Source of the DNA: Flavobacterium hercynium | GTDB taxonomy: Bacteria; Bacteroidota; Bacteroidia; Flavobacteriales; Flavobacteriaceae | Direction: 5' to 3' | Length of the DNA: 58,153 nucleotides | Assembly: GCF_002217285.1 (NCBI RefSeq) | Contig: NZ_MUGW01000010.1 | Span: 1-58,153, forward strand | In this document: positions 34,251-43,628 of the stretch, piece after piece | Numbering within the stretch: position 1 is the first letter of the stretch | How the letters are laid out: each line of letters starts with the position of its first letter | The notes under the pieces: generated by a model | Databases searched by the model: none | The model's input: the letters and a program-made list of their open reading frames with translations, nothing else | Told to the model about the DNA's origin: nothing | Program-made: the position numbers and the translations under genes

Positions 34251-37220
34251 TTAAAATGCTACGTTTAAGCCCAATAAAATAGTTCTGCTTCGTGGGTAGC
34301 TGAAGTAGTCGATACCAAAAGACTGGATATCACCAACTGAAGTTCCTGTGTTTATTTCAGGATCAAAACCACTGTATTTTGTGATTAAGAACAAGTTTTG
34401 TCCTGTTAGCGAAAGACGTAAATTGTCCATTACATTATCAAGTCCAATAGTTTTTGGGCTAATATTGTATCCTAGCGTTGCATTATTTAATCGTAAGAAA
34501 TCACCATCTTCTAAGTATCTTGTAGAAACTGTATTAGAATTTGTAGACAATTCGTTTGGAAATTGTGAAGCTCTGTCTGTAGTGTTGAAAGAGTTTGCTA
34601 AACTTCCTCTGTTGAATGATGTCATCGCTACGTGATTGTAAATTTTGTTTCCACCAACTCCGTTAAAGTTTAAACCTAAATCAAAATTCTTGTATCTAAA
34701 GTTCAAATAGAATGCATACACATAATCCGGTAATGCGCTTCCTGCAACGATACGGTCATTGTCAAGAATTTCTCCGTCTCCATTAGTGTCAGCAAAATCA
34801 TTTTCACCCGCTGCATTAATACCTTTAAAGTTGTACATGTAGAAAGAACCAATAGACTCACCATTAAGCACTCCGTTTATCGTTGCTCCGGATTGTCCTC
34901 CTCCTTGTGCTCCTCCTGTTGTCAGGATTTGATAAGGTGAGTTTTGTACTTTGTTTTTTGTGAAAGAAATGTTTCCTCCAATACTATACGAGAAGTCTTT
35001 GCTTTTATCACTGCTGTAATCTAAAGCTAACTCGATACCATTGTTTACAATTTCCATGTTTGGAATGTTTGTCCAGTATTTTGCTGTAGGCTGAATAGGA
35101 TCCGGCGGTGCTACTTCTAATAAGATATTATCTGTTGTTTTGTTGAAATAGTCAATTGTTCCAGATAATCTGTTGTTGAATAAACTAAAATCTAAACCAA
35201 CGTTTGCCTGTGTTGAAACTTCCCATTGAATATCCGGATTAGCCAAACGTGTATAAATTGAACCGTAAGGATATCCGCTTAAATCTGTAGCAGATGGGTC
35301 TAACGGGTACGTATCGTTTCCTGTATTACTTTCTGTATAACTTGCTTTTGTAATTTTAGAAGGAATCTCCTGAGAACCTGTTTGTCCCCAGCTTGCTCTT
35401 AACTTAAGATTGTTTACCACTTCTGAATCACTTAAGAAACTTTCTTTGCTGATGTTCCATCCTAAAGCAACTGATGGAAAATAACCATATCTGTTGTTTT
35501 TACCAAATTTAGAAGAACCGTCAGCACGCATTGTTGCTGTAAGCATGTATTTATTATCATATCCGTAGTTTACTCTTCCAAAGAATGACTGAAGCTCATT
35601 TTCTGTAGCAAACGCAGATTGTGTTGTTGGTTCACTAGCTGTTTGTGTCTGATATTTTGGCTCAACCCCATTTGTTGGGAATCCTCTTAAATTAAATCCT
35701 TTTTGACTTACTTGTGTTTTTTGGAAAGACTGACCTCCTAAAACGGTAAAGTTGTGTGCGTTTTTGTTGAAGGTATACGTTAAAGTATTTTCCGTTAAAA
35801 CGTTGCTGTTTCTGGTAAAAACAGTATTCAAAGATCCTAAAGTCGTTTGTGTTGCTGTTCTGTACGGTAAAACCTGAATGTCTCTGTCAGAAGATGAATA
35901 ATCTACTCCTAGATTGAATTTATATGTCAATCCTTTTACAATTTCGTAAGATGGTGAAATATTAGCCAAAATACGATTGTTGTTTGCTTCGTCAGAATAA
36001 ATACTCTCACTGATAAAAGGATTCAAAACATCATTACTTAAATTAACGTTTGGTTCTCCGTTTACATAAGGTGCGTCTGTAGGATTCATTGTCAGCATAT
36101 TTCCAACAACTGTTCTTGCATCCGGTCTTGAATTTTCAAGTTTAGTTGCTGTCATATTAAAAGCAACATTCAACTTATCATCTAATGCTTTTTGAGTTAA
36201 ATTTAAACGCCCTGAATAACGTTTTAAATCACTGTTTCTCAAAACTCCTTCTTGATTATCTGCACCTAACGATGCCGCATATGTAGATTTATCAGTTCCT
36301 CCGCTCATCGATAAGTTAACATTTTGAGAAATTGCCGTGCGTGTTAATTGATCCTGCCAATCTGTATTAGCTCCGCCATCCAATAATTTTCCGTTGATAG
36401 CGCCTACTTGTGTTCTAAAATCGCTAGCACTAAAAACATCAACTTTATTGGCTAATGTAGAAATTCCGGTAGTCATCGAAAGGTTTATTTGTGTTCTTCC
36501 TTTTGATCCTTTTTTAGTTGTAATTACAACAACTCCATTAGCAGCTCTTGAACCGTAAATCGCAGCAGCAGATGCATCTTTAAGTACGTCTATACTTTCG
36601 ATATCCTGCGGATTGATAAAGTTAAGAGGATTCGAAGCAACACCATTTGTAGTATTGTCTAAAGCAAATCCGTCTACTACATAAAGCGGTGTTGTTCCGG
36701 AACGTAAACTACCTACTCCACGAATAATAATATCCTGATTAGCTCCTGGTTCCCCACTTGCCGCTACAATGTTTACCCCTGCAACTTTACCCTGAATAAG
36801 CTGTCCTGCATTGGCTACCACTCCTTTGTTAAAACTTTCGCTTTTTACAGAAGAAATTGCTCCTGTTACATCTGATCTTTTTTGAGATCCGTAACCTACA
36901 ACAACAACTTCATTTAAAGTACTAACCTCTTCAGTAAGAGAAATGGTCAATTTTTCCTGACCTGAATAAGAAACTTCTTTTGTTTGAAATCCCACATAAG
37001 ACACTACTACAATACCTGCGTTTTGCTGTGACTTAATTGAAAACTTTCCGTCAAAATCTGTAGTAACTGCTCCTTTTGCCTGTCCTTTTAAATGGACTGA
37101 AACTCCTGGTAATGGTATTTTATCCGTGCCAGAAAGTATTATTCCTGATACCGATGTCTGCGAATAGGAATATGACATACATCCTAAAGCAAGAATTAAC
37201 AATGCATAAAATTTTTTCAT
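34251..37220 (-). CDS. SusC/RagA-family TonB-dependent glycan importer
   Basis: This is a 989-aa outer-membrane TonB-dependent transporter. Order: signal peptide ending SYSQ (about residue 21), carboxypeptidase-regulatory-like domain at about 22-100, TonB-box-like EVVVVGYGSQKR near 105, plug domain with the SusC signature YVVDGFALDN and IDVLKDASAAAIYGSRAANGVV at about 180-230, and a 22-strand barrel ending GLNVAF. It is the first gene of susCD with a TAnnTTTG element 24 nt upstream of its start. The HTCS regulator gene lies just upstream on the same strand. Confidence 0.95.
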   Translation of the reverse strand: MKKFYALLILALGCMSYSYSQTSVSGIILSGTDKIPLPGVSVHLKGQAKGAVTTDFDGKFSIKSQQNAGIVVVSYVGFQTKEVSYSGQEKLTISLTEEVSTLNEVVVVGYGSQKRSDVTGAISSVKSESFNKGVVANAGQLIQGKVAGVNIVAASGEPGANQDIIIRGVGSLRSGTTPLYVVDGFALDNTTNGVASNPLNFINPQDIESIDVLKDASAAAIYGSRAANGVVVITTKKGSKGRTQINLSMTTGISTLANKVDVFSASDFRTQVGAINGKLLDGGANTDWQDQLTRTAISQNVNLSMSGGTDKSTYAASLGADNQEGVLRNSDLKRYSGRLNLTQKALDDKLNVAFNMTATKLENSRPDARTVVGNMLTMNPTDAPYVNGEPNVNLSNDVLNPFISESIYSDEANNNRILANISPSYEIVKGLTYKFNLGVDYSSSDRDIQVLPYRTATQTTLGSLNTVFTRNSNVLTENTLTYTFNKNAHNFTVLGGQSFQKTQVSQKGFNLRGFPTNGVEPKYQTQTASEPTTQSAFATENELQSFFGRVNYGYDNKYMLTATMRADGSSKFGKNNRYGYFPSVALGWNISKESFLSDSEVVNNLKLRASWGQTGSQEIPSKITKASYTESNTGNDTYPLDPSATDLSGYPYGSIYTRLANPDIQWEVSTQANVGLDFSLFNNRLSGTIDYFNKTTDNILLEVAPPDPIQPTAKYWTNIPNMEIVNNGIELALDYSSDKSKDFSYSIGGNISFTKNKVQNSPYQILTTGGAQGGGQSGATINGVLNGESIGSFYMYNFKGINAAGENDFADTNGDGEILDNDRIVAGSALPDYVYAFYLNFRYKNFDLGLNFNGVGGNKIYNHVAMTSFNRGSLANSFNTTDRASQFPNELSTNSNTVSTRYLEDGDFLRLNNATLGYNISPKTIGLDNVMDNLRLSLTGQNLFLITKYSGFDPEINTGTSVGDIQSFGIDYFSYPRSRTILLGLNVAF

Positions 37221-37243
37221 TTAAATACGTTTTTTCGTTTAGC

Positions 37244-37251
37244 CAAAAGTA
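37244..37251 (-). promoter_or_regulatory. -7 element of the susC promoter
   Basis: The minus strand reads TACTTTTG, an exact TAnnTTTG, predicting a start near 37237. No convincing -33 TTG was found at the usual distance, as expected if the HTCS AraC domain must help recruit polymerase. The 37252-37397 stretch would hold its operator. Confidence 0.55.
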
Positions 37252-37397
37252 TTTTATGCAACTTGCTAATAGGGGTAATTTTGTTTCTCGAAAGAGGACT
37301 TTTGCGTCAATTTAGGACATAATTAACGGTGAAAATGGGGTAATTTTGTTCATTAACATTATCCTAACCTTGCGTAAATACAGCCCTAACAGAAATT

Positions 37398-40300
37398 CTA
37401 TGCAGAATACTCTTTGTATTCCTTCGGACTTTTACCAAAATACTTTTTAAACGAACGTCCAAAGTATTTGGGATCGTTATATCCGCACTCAAAACTAATC
37501 TCAGAAATGTTCAGTCGCTTTGTTTTTAGCAATACTTCTGCTTTTTGAAGTCGAAGTGATACTAAAATATCCGAAGGAGACTGATTTAAGGTTTCTTTAA
37601 ACAAACGGTAGCATTTTACTCTTGATATCCCCAATTGCTCCACGAGCATCTCAACATTAAAAGATGGGTTCTGTAATTCCTCTTTTATGATCTCTAATGA
37701 TTTTTTTAAAAGCTTTTCATTTGGCGTAATATGTTCATTGTCTTCGGTAAGAATCTCGAATATTTTTTGCTGAATTTTATGTTCCCGTACAGGCTCTCTA
37801 TTCTGATCAATGAGACTGTCTACTTTCTTTCTGACAAATGATGTGCTGGCCGGTAATTTAATATGTGTATCGATACCAATTTCTAATAATTGCTCGTCGA
37901 GTTCGTAATTAATATCTTCGGAGATATAAATCATTGGTATTTTCAGACTGGTGTTTTCTTTATTTAATCTCAAAAAGTTCATGAGTTCCTTAGTAAATGT
38001 TGCCTGATAAAACACAAAAGCCGCTACATCTATTTGTTTGATAACCGCATTTAAATTGGAAACGGTACTTTCATAAATCAAATTGTAATTTTCGCTTTCT
38101 AAAACCTGATTGGCCGCCGGGCTGTTGTAAGGATCTCCAAAAACAAGCAGGCATTTTTTATCGGAAGAAAACTGATCTTCGTAGGTAAAATTTTTCCACG
38201 AAATGGTTTCTTTAGAATTGGATTCCGGTTCAACGACTTCTATAGGGATTTGTAATATCGCCTGAAAAAATTCTGCTGTAGTTGGTGTAAATGTTCCTCC
38301 TAAATCGTGTAATAAAACCTGAAAAGCTCTAAAATAAGGACTGTAATTCGAAATAGTATTCCAATTGTTTTTTAAGATTTCACTATCTGAAACAGCTTTG
38401 ATAACTACTGCATTATTTGCATATCTAATTTCGATGTTCAGCGTACTGTCTTTATCGGAATATTTGCAGATATCATTAAACAAATACTGTAATGCTAATT
38501 TTAAACGTAACACATCTACTACAGCAAAACGATCCGAATTATCAATTTCACAATTAAAGTTAACTTCATTGAGCTGCAAACTCTTTTTTAGCTTCTCTAC
38601 ATTATTTTTCAAAACGGGAAATAAATAGGCTGCCGATTTTTTTATCGGTCCAAGATCTTTTACATGCTCCAAATAATTCCATTCCGAGATAAGATTCACC
38701 AGCTTACCCGACTGTATGGTCAGAACGCGTTGGGTTTCAGCATCTTTTTTAATGGAGTTGGAAATTTTGATTATAGCCGAAATGGGTTCCTGAAACTCCG
38801 TCAGCATAAAAGTTTTAAACTTTTCTATTTCAAAATTCTGATCTTTAAAATTACTGTGAAGCTTTAAAAGTTTTTCTTTCTGTTCTTCAATCTTTTTGTT
38901 TTTTAGATCAAGTTCAGCATTAATTTCTTCGAGATTTTTTTTCTGATTTTCGATAACAGCCGTTCTCGCTTTTACCAGTTCTTCGAGATACTTTTGCTCT
39001 TCAAGCGCTTTTTTATTTTTAATGTAAACGACAACTCCACATACTAAGATTATAAGACCGGATAACAAAATGTAGAACAAAACCGTTTCGTAGAATGCTT
39101 TGGTAATATGAAGGTTGAAAAATGCAGGTTGCGGAGTTCCGTTTTTACCTTCTTTTATCAAAAACGTATAATCTCCGGAAGATAAACGGGAATATTCTAT
39201 TTTATTGTTGGGCGCTAAGAGCTTCCAGTTTTCATCTTTTCCTTCTAATTTATAATAAAGATCTGTTTTCTTTTTCTTTGGAAATAGGATCGGAATGACT
39301 TCGATTTCTATCGCATTATCACTAAAACTTTTTTCTAATACAGTCAGATAATTTTCGCTACCGTCCACTTTCAATTTTATTTTAGCTTTGGAATTGTTGG
39401 TGTATATAGCGTTTGGATTAAAATAATTGAGTCCGTCTACACCTCCAAAAAACAAATTATCTTTGGAATCCTGATAATAAGCACCTTCAGAAAACTCTGT
39501 TGCCTGCCAGCCGTAATTAGGATTGTACGCCGTAACGGTATAACTTTTTTTATCTACAGAAGCGATTCCCTTTGTTGTGCTCACCCAAACTTTATCGCCA
39601 TTGTCTATCAATCCGTATACCATGTGGCTTGGTAATCCTTGTAATTCTGTAATGTTTTTTACTACGCCACTTTTTTTATTATAAACGGTAACTCCTCCCA
39701 AAGAAGCAATCCAATAATTATCGGATCTGTTGTCTACTAAAACAGAATAAATACTATTGCCTAAAACGCCTTCTTTGGTAGTGATTTTTTTTAAAGTTCC
39801 GGTTGTTAAATCAAATACTACTACTCCATTATTTTCTGTTGCCAGAATAAGATTCTGATTGTTTTTTTTAACACATCGAATATGAAATTTATTTACTAAT
39901 TCCTGTCCTTTAAATTTCTCGAACTTATTCGTTGTCAAATTAAATTTAGCCAGACCATTCCAACAGCCCATCCAAATCTGCTTGTTTTGATCTTCGTACA
40001 TCGAATAACATCTGTCAATAGCAATTCCTTCTATCGCATTGGTTTCATAACTGGTGTAATTAGTTCCTGAAATACGTATAATTCCATTATACGTTCCTGC
40101 CCAGATTGTTCCGTCGCTTGCCGTAAACAAAGACCGGATACGCTCCCAATCGGGGTGTAAGCCGGCTTTGTCTGTTTTAAATTTTTCAAAAAAATGAGTT
40201 TTGTCGTTGTAGCGGTAAAGTCCTTTGGTATAATAACCCAGCCAGATTGTACCGTGATTGTCTTTGGTAATCGCCCGAATAGTTTCTGCCGGTAAATAAG

Positions 40301-41096
40301 GTTCTTTGACAGGATGTGGCACTACACAATTTATTTTTTCAGAACCTTTGTAAGCCATACTCAGACCTCCATCTTTTTGTCCTAACCAAATATTGCCAAA
40401 ATCGTCTTCATGTATTGTTTCTATTTCATTACTCTTAATAGCGTACGACGAATATATATCAGCTGTATAATGTACTATATTGTTTTCATTCGATTCGTTT
40501 GTAATCATATACAATCCGTCCTCACGAGTAGCAAACCATATATTTCCTGCTTTGTCTTTTAGAATATCTTTGATAATTACTTTAGGATATTTTCTAAGCA
40601 GGATATTTTTAAGAGTACTAACATCTTTTGTTTTTACTATATAATGCGGTGCTTCAACAAAAGTCTTATCTCTAAATTCATAATATTCTGAAGCCGTTTC
40701 TACGACAAGGTTTCCTTTTTGAGACAAGTGAATTTCTTTTGGAATCCTTTTAAATTTAAACTCCTCAAATTCATCATTTCCCAAATATCGGTTTACATGT
40801 CCTTCTTTAGTAATGAGCCAGATTTGTCCTTTAGCATCTTTCTCTAAATTCGTAATGTAATTACCTGAAATAGACTTTCGATTACTAAAACTGTTTTTGA
40901 AAACCTTGAAATTATAACCATCAAAATAATTTAAACCGTCCCAGGTTGCAATCCACAATCCTCCATCCTGGTCACTTTCTATATCGGCTACTGAATTATT
41001 AGAAAGTCCCTGATTGGTTGTAAAGTTTTCAAATTTTATCTGTTGTCCAAAGGAAGATCCTGCAAAAAGGAAGAATAAAAATAGTGCCCTTATCAT
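37398..41096 (-). CDS. Hybrid two-component system (HTCS) regulator with degenerate kinase and receiver
   Basis: This is a one-protein sensor-regulator of the PUL type. I chose ATG 41096 (MIRALFLFFLFAGSSFG signal peptide, 1232 aa). A start 12 codons upstream adds residues before it. Order: beta-propeller sensor of reg_prop repeats (about 20-560, e.g. IWATWDGLNYFDGY, KGNIWFATREDGLY), Y_Y_Y domain (about 590-670), one TM helix near 680, coiled coil, HisKA-like region, ATPase-like region, receiver-like region, and a C-terminal AraC helix-turn-helix (about 1130-1232, ISRVKCYRLFK and SECGYNDPKYFGRSFKKYFG). At the H-box the pattern HEFxxP is TEFQEP with Thr766 in place of the histidine. The ATPase Gly boxes are lost (VSDSEILKNNW), and the receiver lacks the acceptor Asp (AAFVFYQATF). 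It probably controls susCD by ligand-driven conformation. Confidence 0.9.
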   Translation of the reverse strand: MIRALFLFFLFAGSSFGQQIKFENFTTNQGLSNNSVADIESDQDGGLWIATWDGLNYFDGYNFKVFKNSFSNRKSISGNYITNLEKDAKGQIWLITKEGHVNRYLGNDEFEEFKFKRIPKEIHLSQKGNLVVETASEYYEFRDKTFVEAPHYIVKTKDVSTLKNILLRKYPKVIIKDILKDKAGNIWFATREDGLYMITNESNENNIVHYTADIYSSYAIKSNEIETIHEDDFGNIWLGQKDGGLSMAYKGSEKINCVVPHPVKEPYLPAETIRAITKDNHGTIWLGYYTKGLYRYNDKTHFFEKFKTDKAGLHPDWERIRSLFTASDGTIWAGTYNGIIRISGTNYTSYETNAIEGIAIDRCYSMYEDQNKQIWMGCWNGLAKFNLTTNKFEKFKGQELVNKFHIRCVKKNNQNLILATENNGVVVFDLTTGTLKKITTKEGVLGNSIYSVLVDNRSDNYWIASLGGVTVYNKKSGVVKNITELQGLPSHMVYGLIDNGDKVWVSTTKGIASVDKKSYTVTAYNPNYGWQATEFSEGAYYQDSKDNLFFGGVDGLNYFNPNAIYTNNSKAKIKLKVDGSENYLTVLEKSFSDNAIEIEVIPILFPKKKKTDLYYKLEGKDENWKLLAPNNKIEYSRLSSGDYTFLIKEGKNGTPQPAFFNLHITKAFYETVLFYILLSGLIILVCGVVVYIKNKKALEEQKYLEELVKARTAVIENQKKNLEEINAELDLKNKKIEEQKEKLLKLHSNFKDQNFEIEKFKTFMLTEFQEPISAIIKISNSIKKDAETQRVLTIQSGKLVNLISEWNYLEHVKDLGPIKKSAAYLFPVLKNNVEKLKKSLQLNEVNFNCEIDNSDRFAVVDVLRLKLALQYLFNDICKYSDKDSTLNIEIRYANNAVVIKAVSDSEILKNNWNTISNYSPYFRAFQVLLHDLGGTFTPTTAEFFQAILQIPIEVVEPESNSKETISWKNFTYEDQFSSDKKCLLVFGDPYNSPAANQVLESENYNLIYESTVSNLNAVIKQIDVAAFVFYQATFTKELMNFLRLNKENTSLKIPMIYISEDINYELDEQLLEIGIDTHIKLPASTSFVRKKVDSLIDQNREPVREHKIQQKIFEILTEDNEHITPNEKLLKKSLEIIKEELQNPSFNVEMLVEQLGISRVKCYRLFKETLNQSPSDILVSLRLQKAEVLLKTKRLNISEISFECGYNDPKYFGRSFKKYFGKSPKEYKEYSA

Positions 41097-41181
41097 TAGT
41101 TTGTCTTTTAACTCACAAGGATACGACCGCAAGTTTACTCCAACATAAATTGTACGTTAAGATTTGAATTTTTGATTTTTT

Positions 41182-41220
41182 GATTGAAAGATTGAAGGAT
41201 TGAAAGATTGAAAGATTTAA
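41182..41220. repeat. 8-bp tandem repeat
   Basis: GATTGAAA-type units occur four times in tandem with one substitution, plus a degenerate fifth (GATTTAA), in the HTCS/MRJP intergenic region. Confidence 0.8.
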
Positions 41221-41266
41221 AAACAATTAAAAACAATTAAAAATTGAGAATTAAAAATTAAAAATT

Positions 41267-41300
41267 GGCTGTTTGTTAAAACCTAAAACAATAAACAGCC
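41267..41300 (-). terminator. Terminator of the MRJP-like gene
   Basis: GGCTGTTT (41267-41274) pairs with AAACAGCC (41293-41300). On the minus strand it is followed by an AT-rich, T-rich tract, 31 nt after the stop. Confidence 0.6.
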
Positions 41301-41331
41301 AAAACGATTAAACAAATAAACGCTTAAACAA

Positions 41332-42468
41332 CTATCTAAATGGAACTCCTTTTGCGACTGGTTTGAATCTGAAAATGTAAAAAGGTGCTGTTGCTAAATT
41401 TTTACCATCATTGAAAACGGCTCCTAAATGAACTTGTGCTGCCGAAACGTACATGTAACCATCTACAACATTGTAACTAACACCATCTGCCCAAAGCAAT
41501 TTTTCATCGGTAATCAAATTGTGTACGCTTTTATCTTTGGCAAGAACAACTGCAACACTATTACTTTCCATTGCGGTTAGGTAAATATTGTTTTCACTAT
41601 CAATACTTAGTCCGCCATTGTTTGGTTTTTTTGAATAGGTTTCGATTTTTCGATCCAATTGGGTTTCTGATAATTTTTCATTGAGTAAATCGGTAAATTG
41701 TACACGATAAAGTTTACTTCCGTTTAAGGGTGCAAAATACAGCCATTCAAAGTTTTTATCGGCAGTAATTCCATCACAGCCTACTAAAAGGTTTTTTCCG
41801 TTTACGGCTAATGGTTTTCCGTTAATGATCGTTGGTAAATTTTCAGGCAATGTAGTTCTTGTACCTTGTAATAATCGTCTGGTTTTGCCCGTTTTCATAT
41901 CGACAATAATGAGCGCTGCTGTACTTCCATCGCCACCATTTCCAATACCTTCATCTGCAATTACAAAAACACCGTGTTTGGTATCTACTACCATATCATT
42001 GGGTTGTGAAGTTGTAACCACCGAGCTTTCCGGCAGGTAGTAAATTCTTTCTAATTGGTTTGTAATGGTGTTCCAACCTACAATTTTTGGTGTAACAGCA
42101 TTTCGTTGTCCCATATCGAGCATCCAGACAATACCCTTTTCATCATTTCTAATTCCCAACACATTACTTAGATAATGATCGTCTGATGTGCGTGGTGTAT
42201 TCCATCGTTCGTTAGGAAATGGTGCGGTCGTTTTGGTTTTCGCATCGTATTTTACGACTCTGAATTTTGGATTGAAAAAAGGATGATGACTGTAAACTAA
42301 ATCTCCCTGCTTAGTAAAAGCAATGTTGCCAACTGATTCATGAACAGTTGCAAAAACTTCCGGTTTTAGCGGCAATTCCTTTGTATCAAATTGTTTTGCT
42401 TTTTGTGCTGCAACCGTAATGGTTAACAGCACAAAAAAGCTAGCAATAACGGCTTTTCTTAGTATCAT
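41332..42468 (-). CDS. Yellow/major-royal-jelly-family (L-dopachrome tautomerase-related) exported protein
   Basis: This 378-aa protein is of the six-bladed beta-propeller MRJP/yellow family, which in bacteria is of unknown enzymatic function. A signal peptide (ILRKAVIASFFVLLTITVAAQ) exports it. Blade motifs: GNIAFTKQGDLVYSHHPFF, VLGIRNDEKGIVWMLDMGQRN, PNDMVVDTKHGVFVIADEGIGNGG, GGLSIDSENNIYLTAMESNSV and LWADGVSYNVVDGYMYVSAAQVH. The order and spacing of these follow the family closely. It is followed by its own terminator and preceded by the nitroreductase gene (35-nt gap), so the two may be co-transcribed from the nitroreductase promoter. That would place it under HxlR control. Confidence 0.8.
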   Translation of the reverse strand: MILRKAVIASFFVLLTITVAAQKAKQFDTKELPLKPEVFATVHESVGNIAFTKQGDLVYSHHPFFNPKFRVVKYDAKTKTTAPFPNERWNTPRTSDDHYLSNVLGIRNDEKGIVWMLDMGQRNAVTPKIVGWNTITNQLERIYYLPESSVVTTSQPNDMVVDTKHGVFVIADEGIGNGGDGSTAALIIVDMKTGKTRRLLQGTRTTLPENLPTIINGKPLAVNGKNLLVGCDGITADKNFEWLYFAPLNGSKLYRVQFTDLLNEKLSETQLDRKIETYSKKPNNGGLSIDSENNIYLTAMESNSVAVVLAKDKSVHNLITDEKLLWADGVSYNVVDGYMYVSAAQVHLGAVFNDGKNLATAPFYIFRFKPVAKGVPFR

Positions 42469-42503
42469 TTTAATGTCAGTTTTTATGTTAATTGTAGCTT
42501 CGA

Positions 42504-43103
42504 TTAAATAGAATGAATCGTTTTTTCTAAGGCTAATCTTGATTTTGGTTTTAAAGCTGGCTGATTGCTGTCTTCCGGATTTCTGTAACCAATTGCAACT
42601 GCAAAAAGTGATTTATATCCATTTAATGCTAGTATTTTGTCATACTCTTCTTTTTTGATACCTTCCATTGGTGTGCTGTCAATTTCTAAACTGGCACAAG
42701 CCGAAAGGAAAAAACCAAGAGCAAGATATACCTGATGCTGTAACCATGATTTTATTTCTGGTTCCGGCAATGGTTTCAAAAACTGATTGTAATAGCCGAT
42801 TGAACCTTCGGGTAAGTTTTGATTGATTTGTTCTTCAAATTTTTCTACATTATCAATTGCGCTAAACACAACTAAGTGGCTTGCCTCATTGATTTTTTGT
42901 TCATTAAAACAGGAAACTCCTGCCAATTGTTTTTTTGTTTTTTCGTCTGAAACAAATACAAACTTCCAAGGCTGACTGTTAATTGATGATGGACTTAACC
43001 ATAAAATCTCTTTTAACTGCTGTATTTTTTCGTCAGCAATTTTTTCGGTTTCATTGTACTTTTTGGCTGTGTATCTGCTTTTTGCAAGGTCTAAAAAATT
43101 CAT
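42504..43103 (-). CDS. Nitroreductase-family NAD(P)H:FMN oxidoreductase
   Basis: This is a 199-aa cytosolic flavoprotein of the nitroreductase superfamily (NfsB-like). It starts with the typical DLAKSRYTAKKYNETEKI, has the FMN-binding LSPSSINSQPWKFVFVSD at about residues 34-52, and later AIGYRNPEDSN. It reduces quinones, nitroaromatics or similar electrophiles using NAD(P)H. It is divergent from an HxlR regulator gene with interlocked promoters, an arrangement known for electrophile- or hypochlorite-responsive nitroreductases. Confidence 0.9.
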   Translation of the reverse strand: MNFLDLAKSRYTAKKYNETEKIADEKIQQLKEILWLSPSSINSQPWKFVFVSDEKTKKQLAGVSCFNEQKINEASHLVVFSAIDNVEKFEEQINQNLPEGSIGYYNQFLKPLPEPEIKSWLQHQVYLALGFFLSACASLEIDSTPMEGIKKEEYDKILALNGYKSLFAVAIGYRNPEDSNQPALKPKSRLALEKTIHSI

Positions 43104-43122
43104 TTTTTCTAAAATTTAAGTT

Positions 43123-43172
43123 ACTATACTTTTTATAGTTGCAAAACTAAGTATAGTATTTTATCTTTGCAA
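43123..43172. promoter_or_regulatory. Interlocked divergent promoters with a 9-bp inverted repeat (HxlR operator candidate)
   Basis: Plus strand, for the regulator: TTG at 43139-43141, 20-nt spacer, TATCTTTG at 43162-43169. Minus strand, for the nitroreductase: TTG at 43172-43170, 20-nt spacer, TAGTTTTG at 43149-43142. ACTATACTT (43123-43131) and AAGTATAGT (43149-43157) form a perfect inverted repeat overlapping both. Confidence 0.75.
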
Positions 43173-43197
43173 TAACGGTCAAAAATGATAGTAACAG

Positions 43198-43542
43198 ATG
43201 TATTGTATAGACAACAAACAATTTCCTTGCAGCACGAGCCTGACAATGAAATACATAGGTGGTAAATGGAAGTCAGTAATTCTTATTCACTTAATTCAAA
43301 AAAAGCGTTATAATGAGTTAAGAAAAGAACTTCCAATGGTTACAGAACGCACCATAAGCTTACAGCTCAAAGAATTAGAAGAAGACGGTTTGATTATACG
43401 AACGGTACACACCAGCAAACCTCCTTTGAAAGTAGATTACGAATTAACTGAATTTGGTCAGACGCTAATTCCATTACTAAAATCTATTGCGCAATGGGGA
43501 AAAGAAACGGCAGCTACTAATAAACGAATTGAAGTTGTATAA
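43198..43542 (+). CDS. HxlR-family winged-helix transcriptional regulator
   Basis: This is a 114-aa MarR-like winged helix of the HxlR/DUF24 family: FPCSTSLTMKYIGGKWKSVILIHLIQKKRYNELRKELP is followed by ERTISLQLKELEEDGLI (recognition helix) and YELTEFGQTLIPLL. The N-terminus has Cys3 and Cys11 (CIDNKQFPC). In characterised members such as YodB and HypR of B. subtilis, N-terminal cysteines sense quinones or hypochlorite. It is divergent from the nitroreductase gene and probably controls both genes through the inverted repeat between them. The gene is followed by a terminator shared with the convergent DUF4374 gene. Confidence 0.92.
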   Translation: MYCIDNKQFPCSTSLTMKYIGGKWKSVILIHLIQKKRYNELRKELPMVTERTISLQLKELEEDGLIIRTVHTSKPPLKVDYELTEFGQTLIPLLKSIAQWGKETAATNKRIEVV

Positions 43543-43581
43543 AAACGAATTTGTTTTTTACTGCGATTTTTACATAAAAAA

Positions 43582-43605
43582 ACCTGCTTATCTAAATAAG
43601 CAGGT
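43582..43605. terminator. Bidirectional terminator
   Basis: ACCTGCTTAT and ATAAGCAGGT form a perfect 10-bp stem with a CTAA loop, flanked by A- and T-rich runs on each side, between the convergent HxlR and DUF4374 genes. Confidence 0.85.
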
Positions 43606-43628
43606 CTCTTTTATTATCTTATAAAGAA

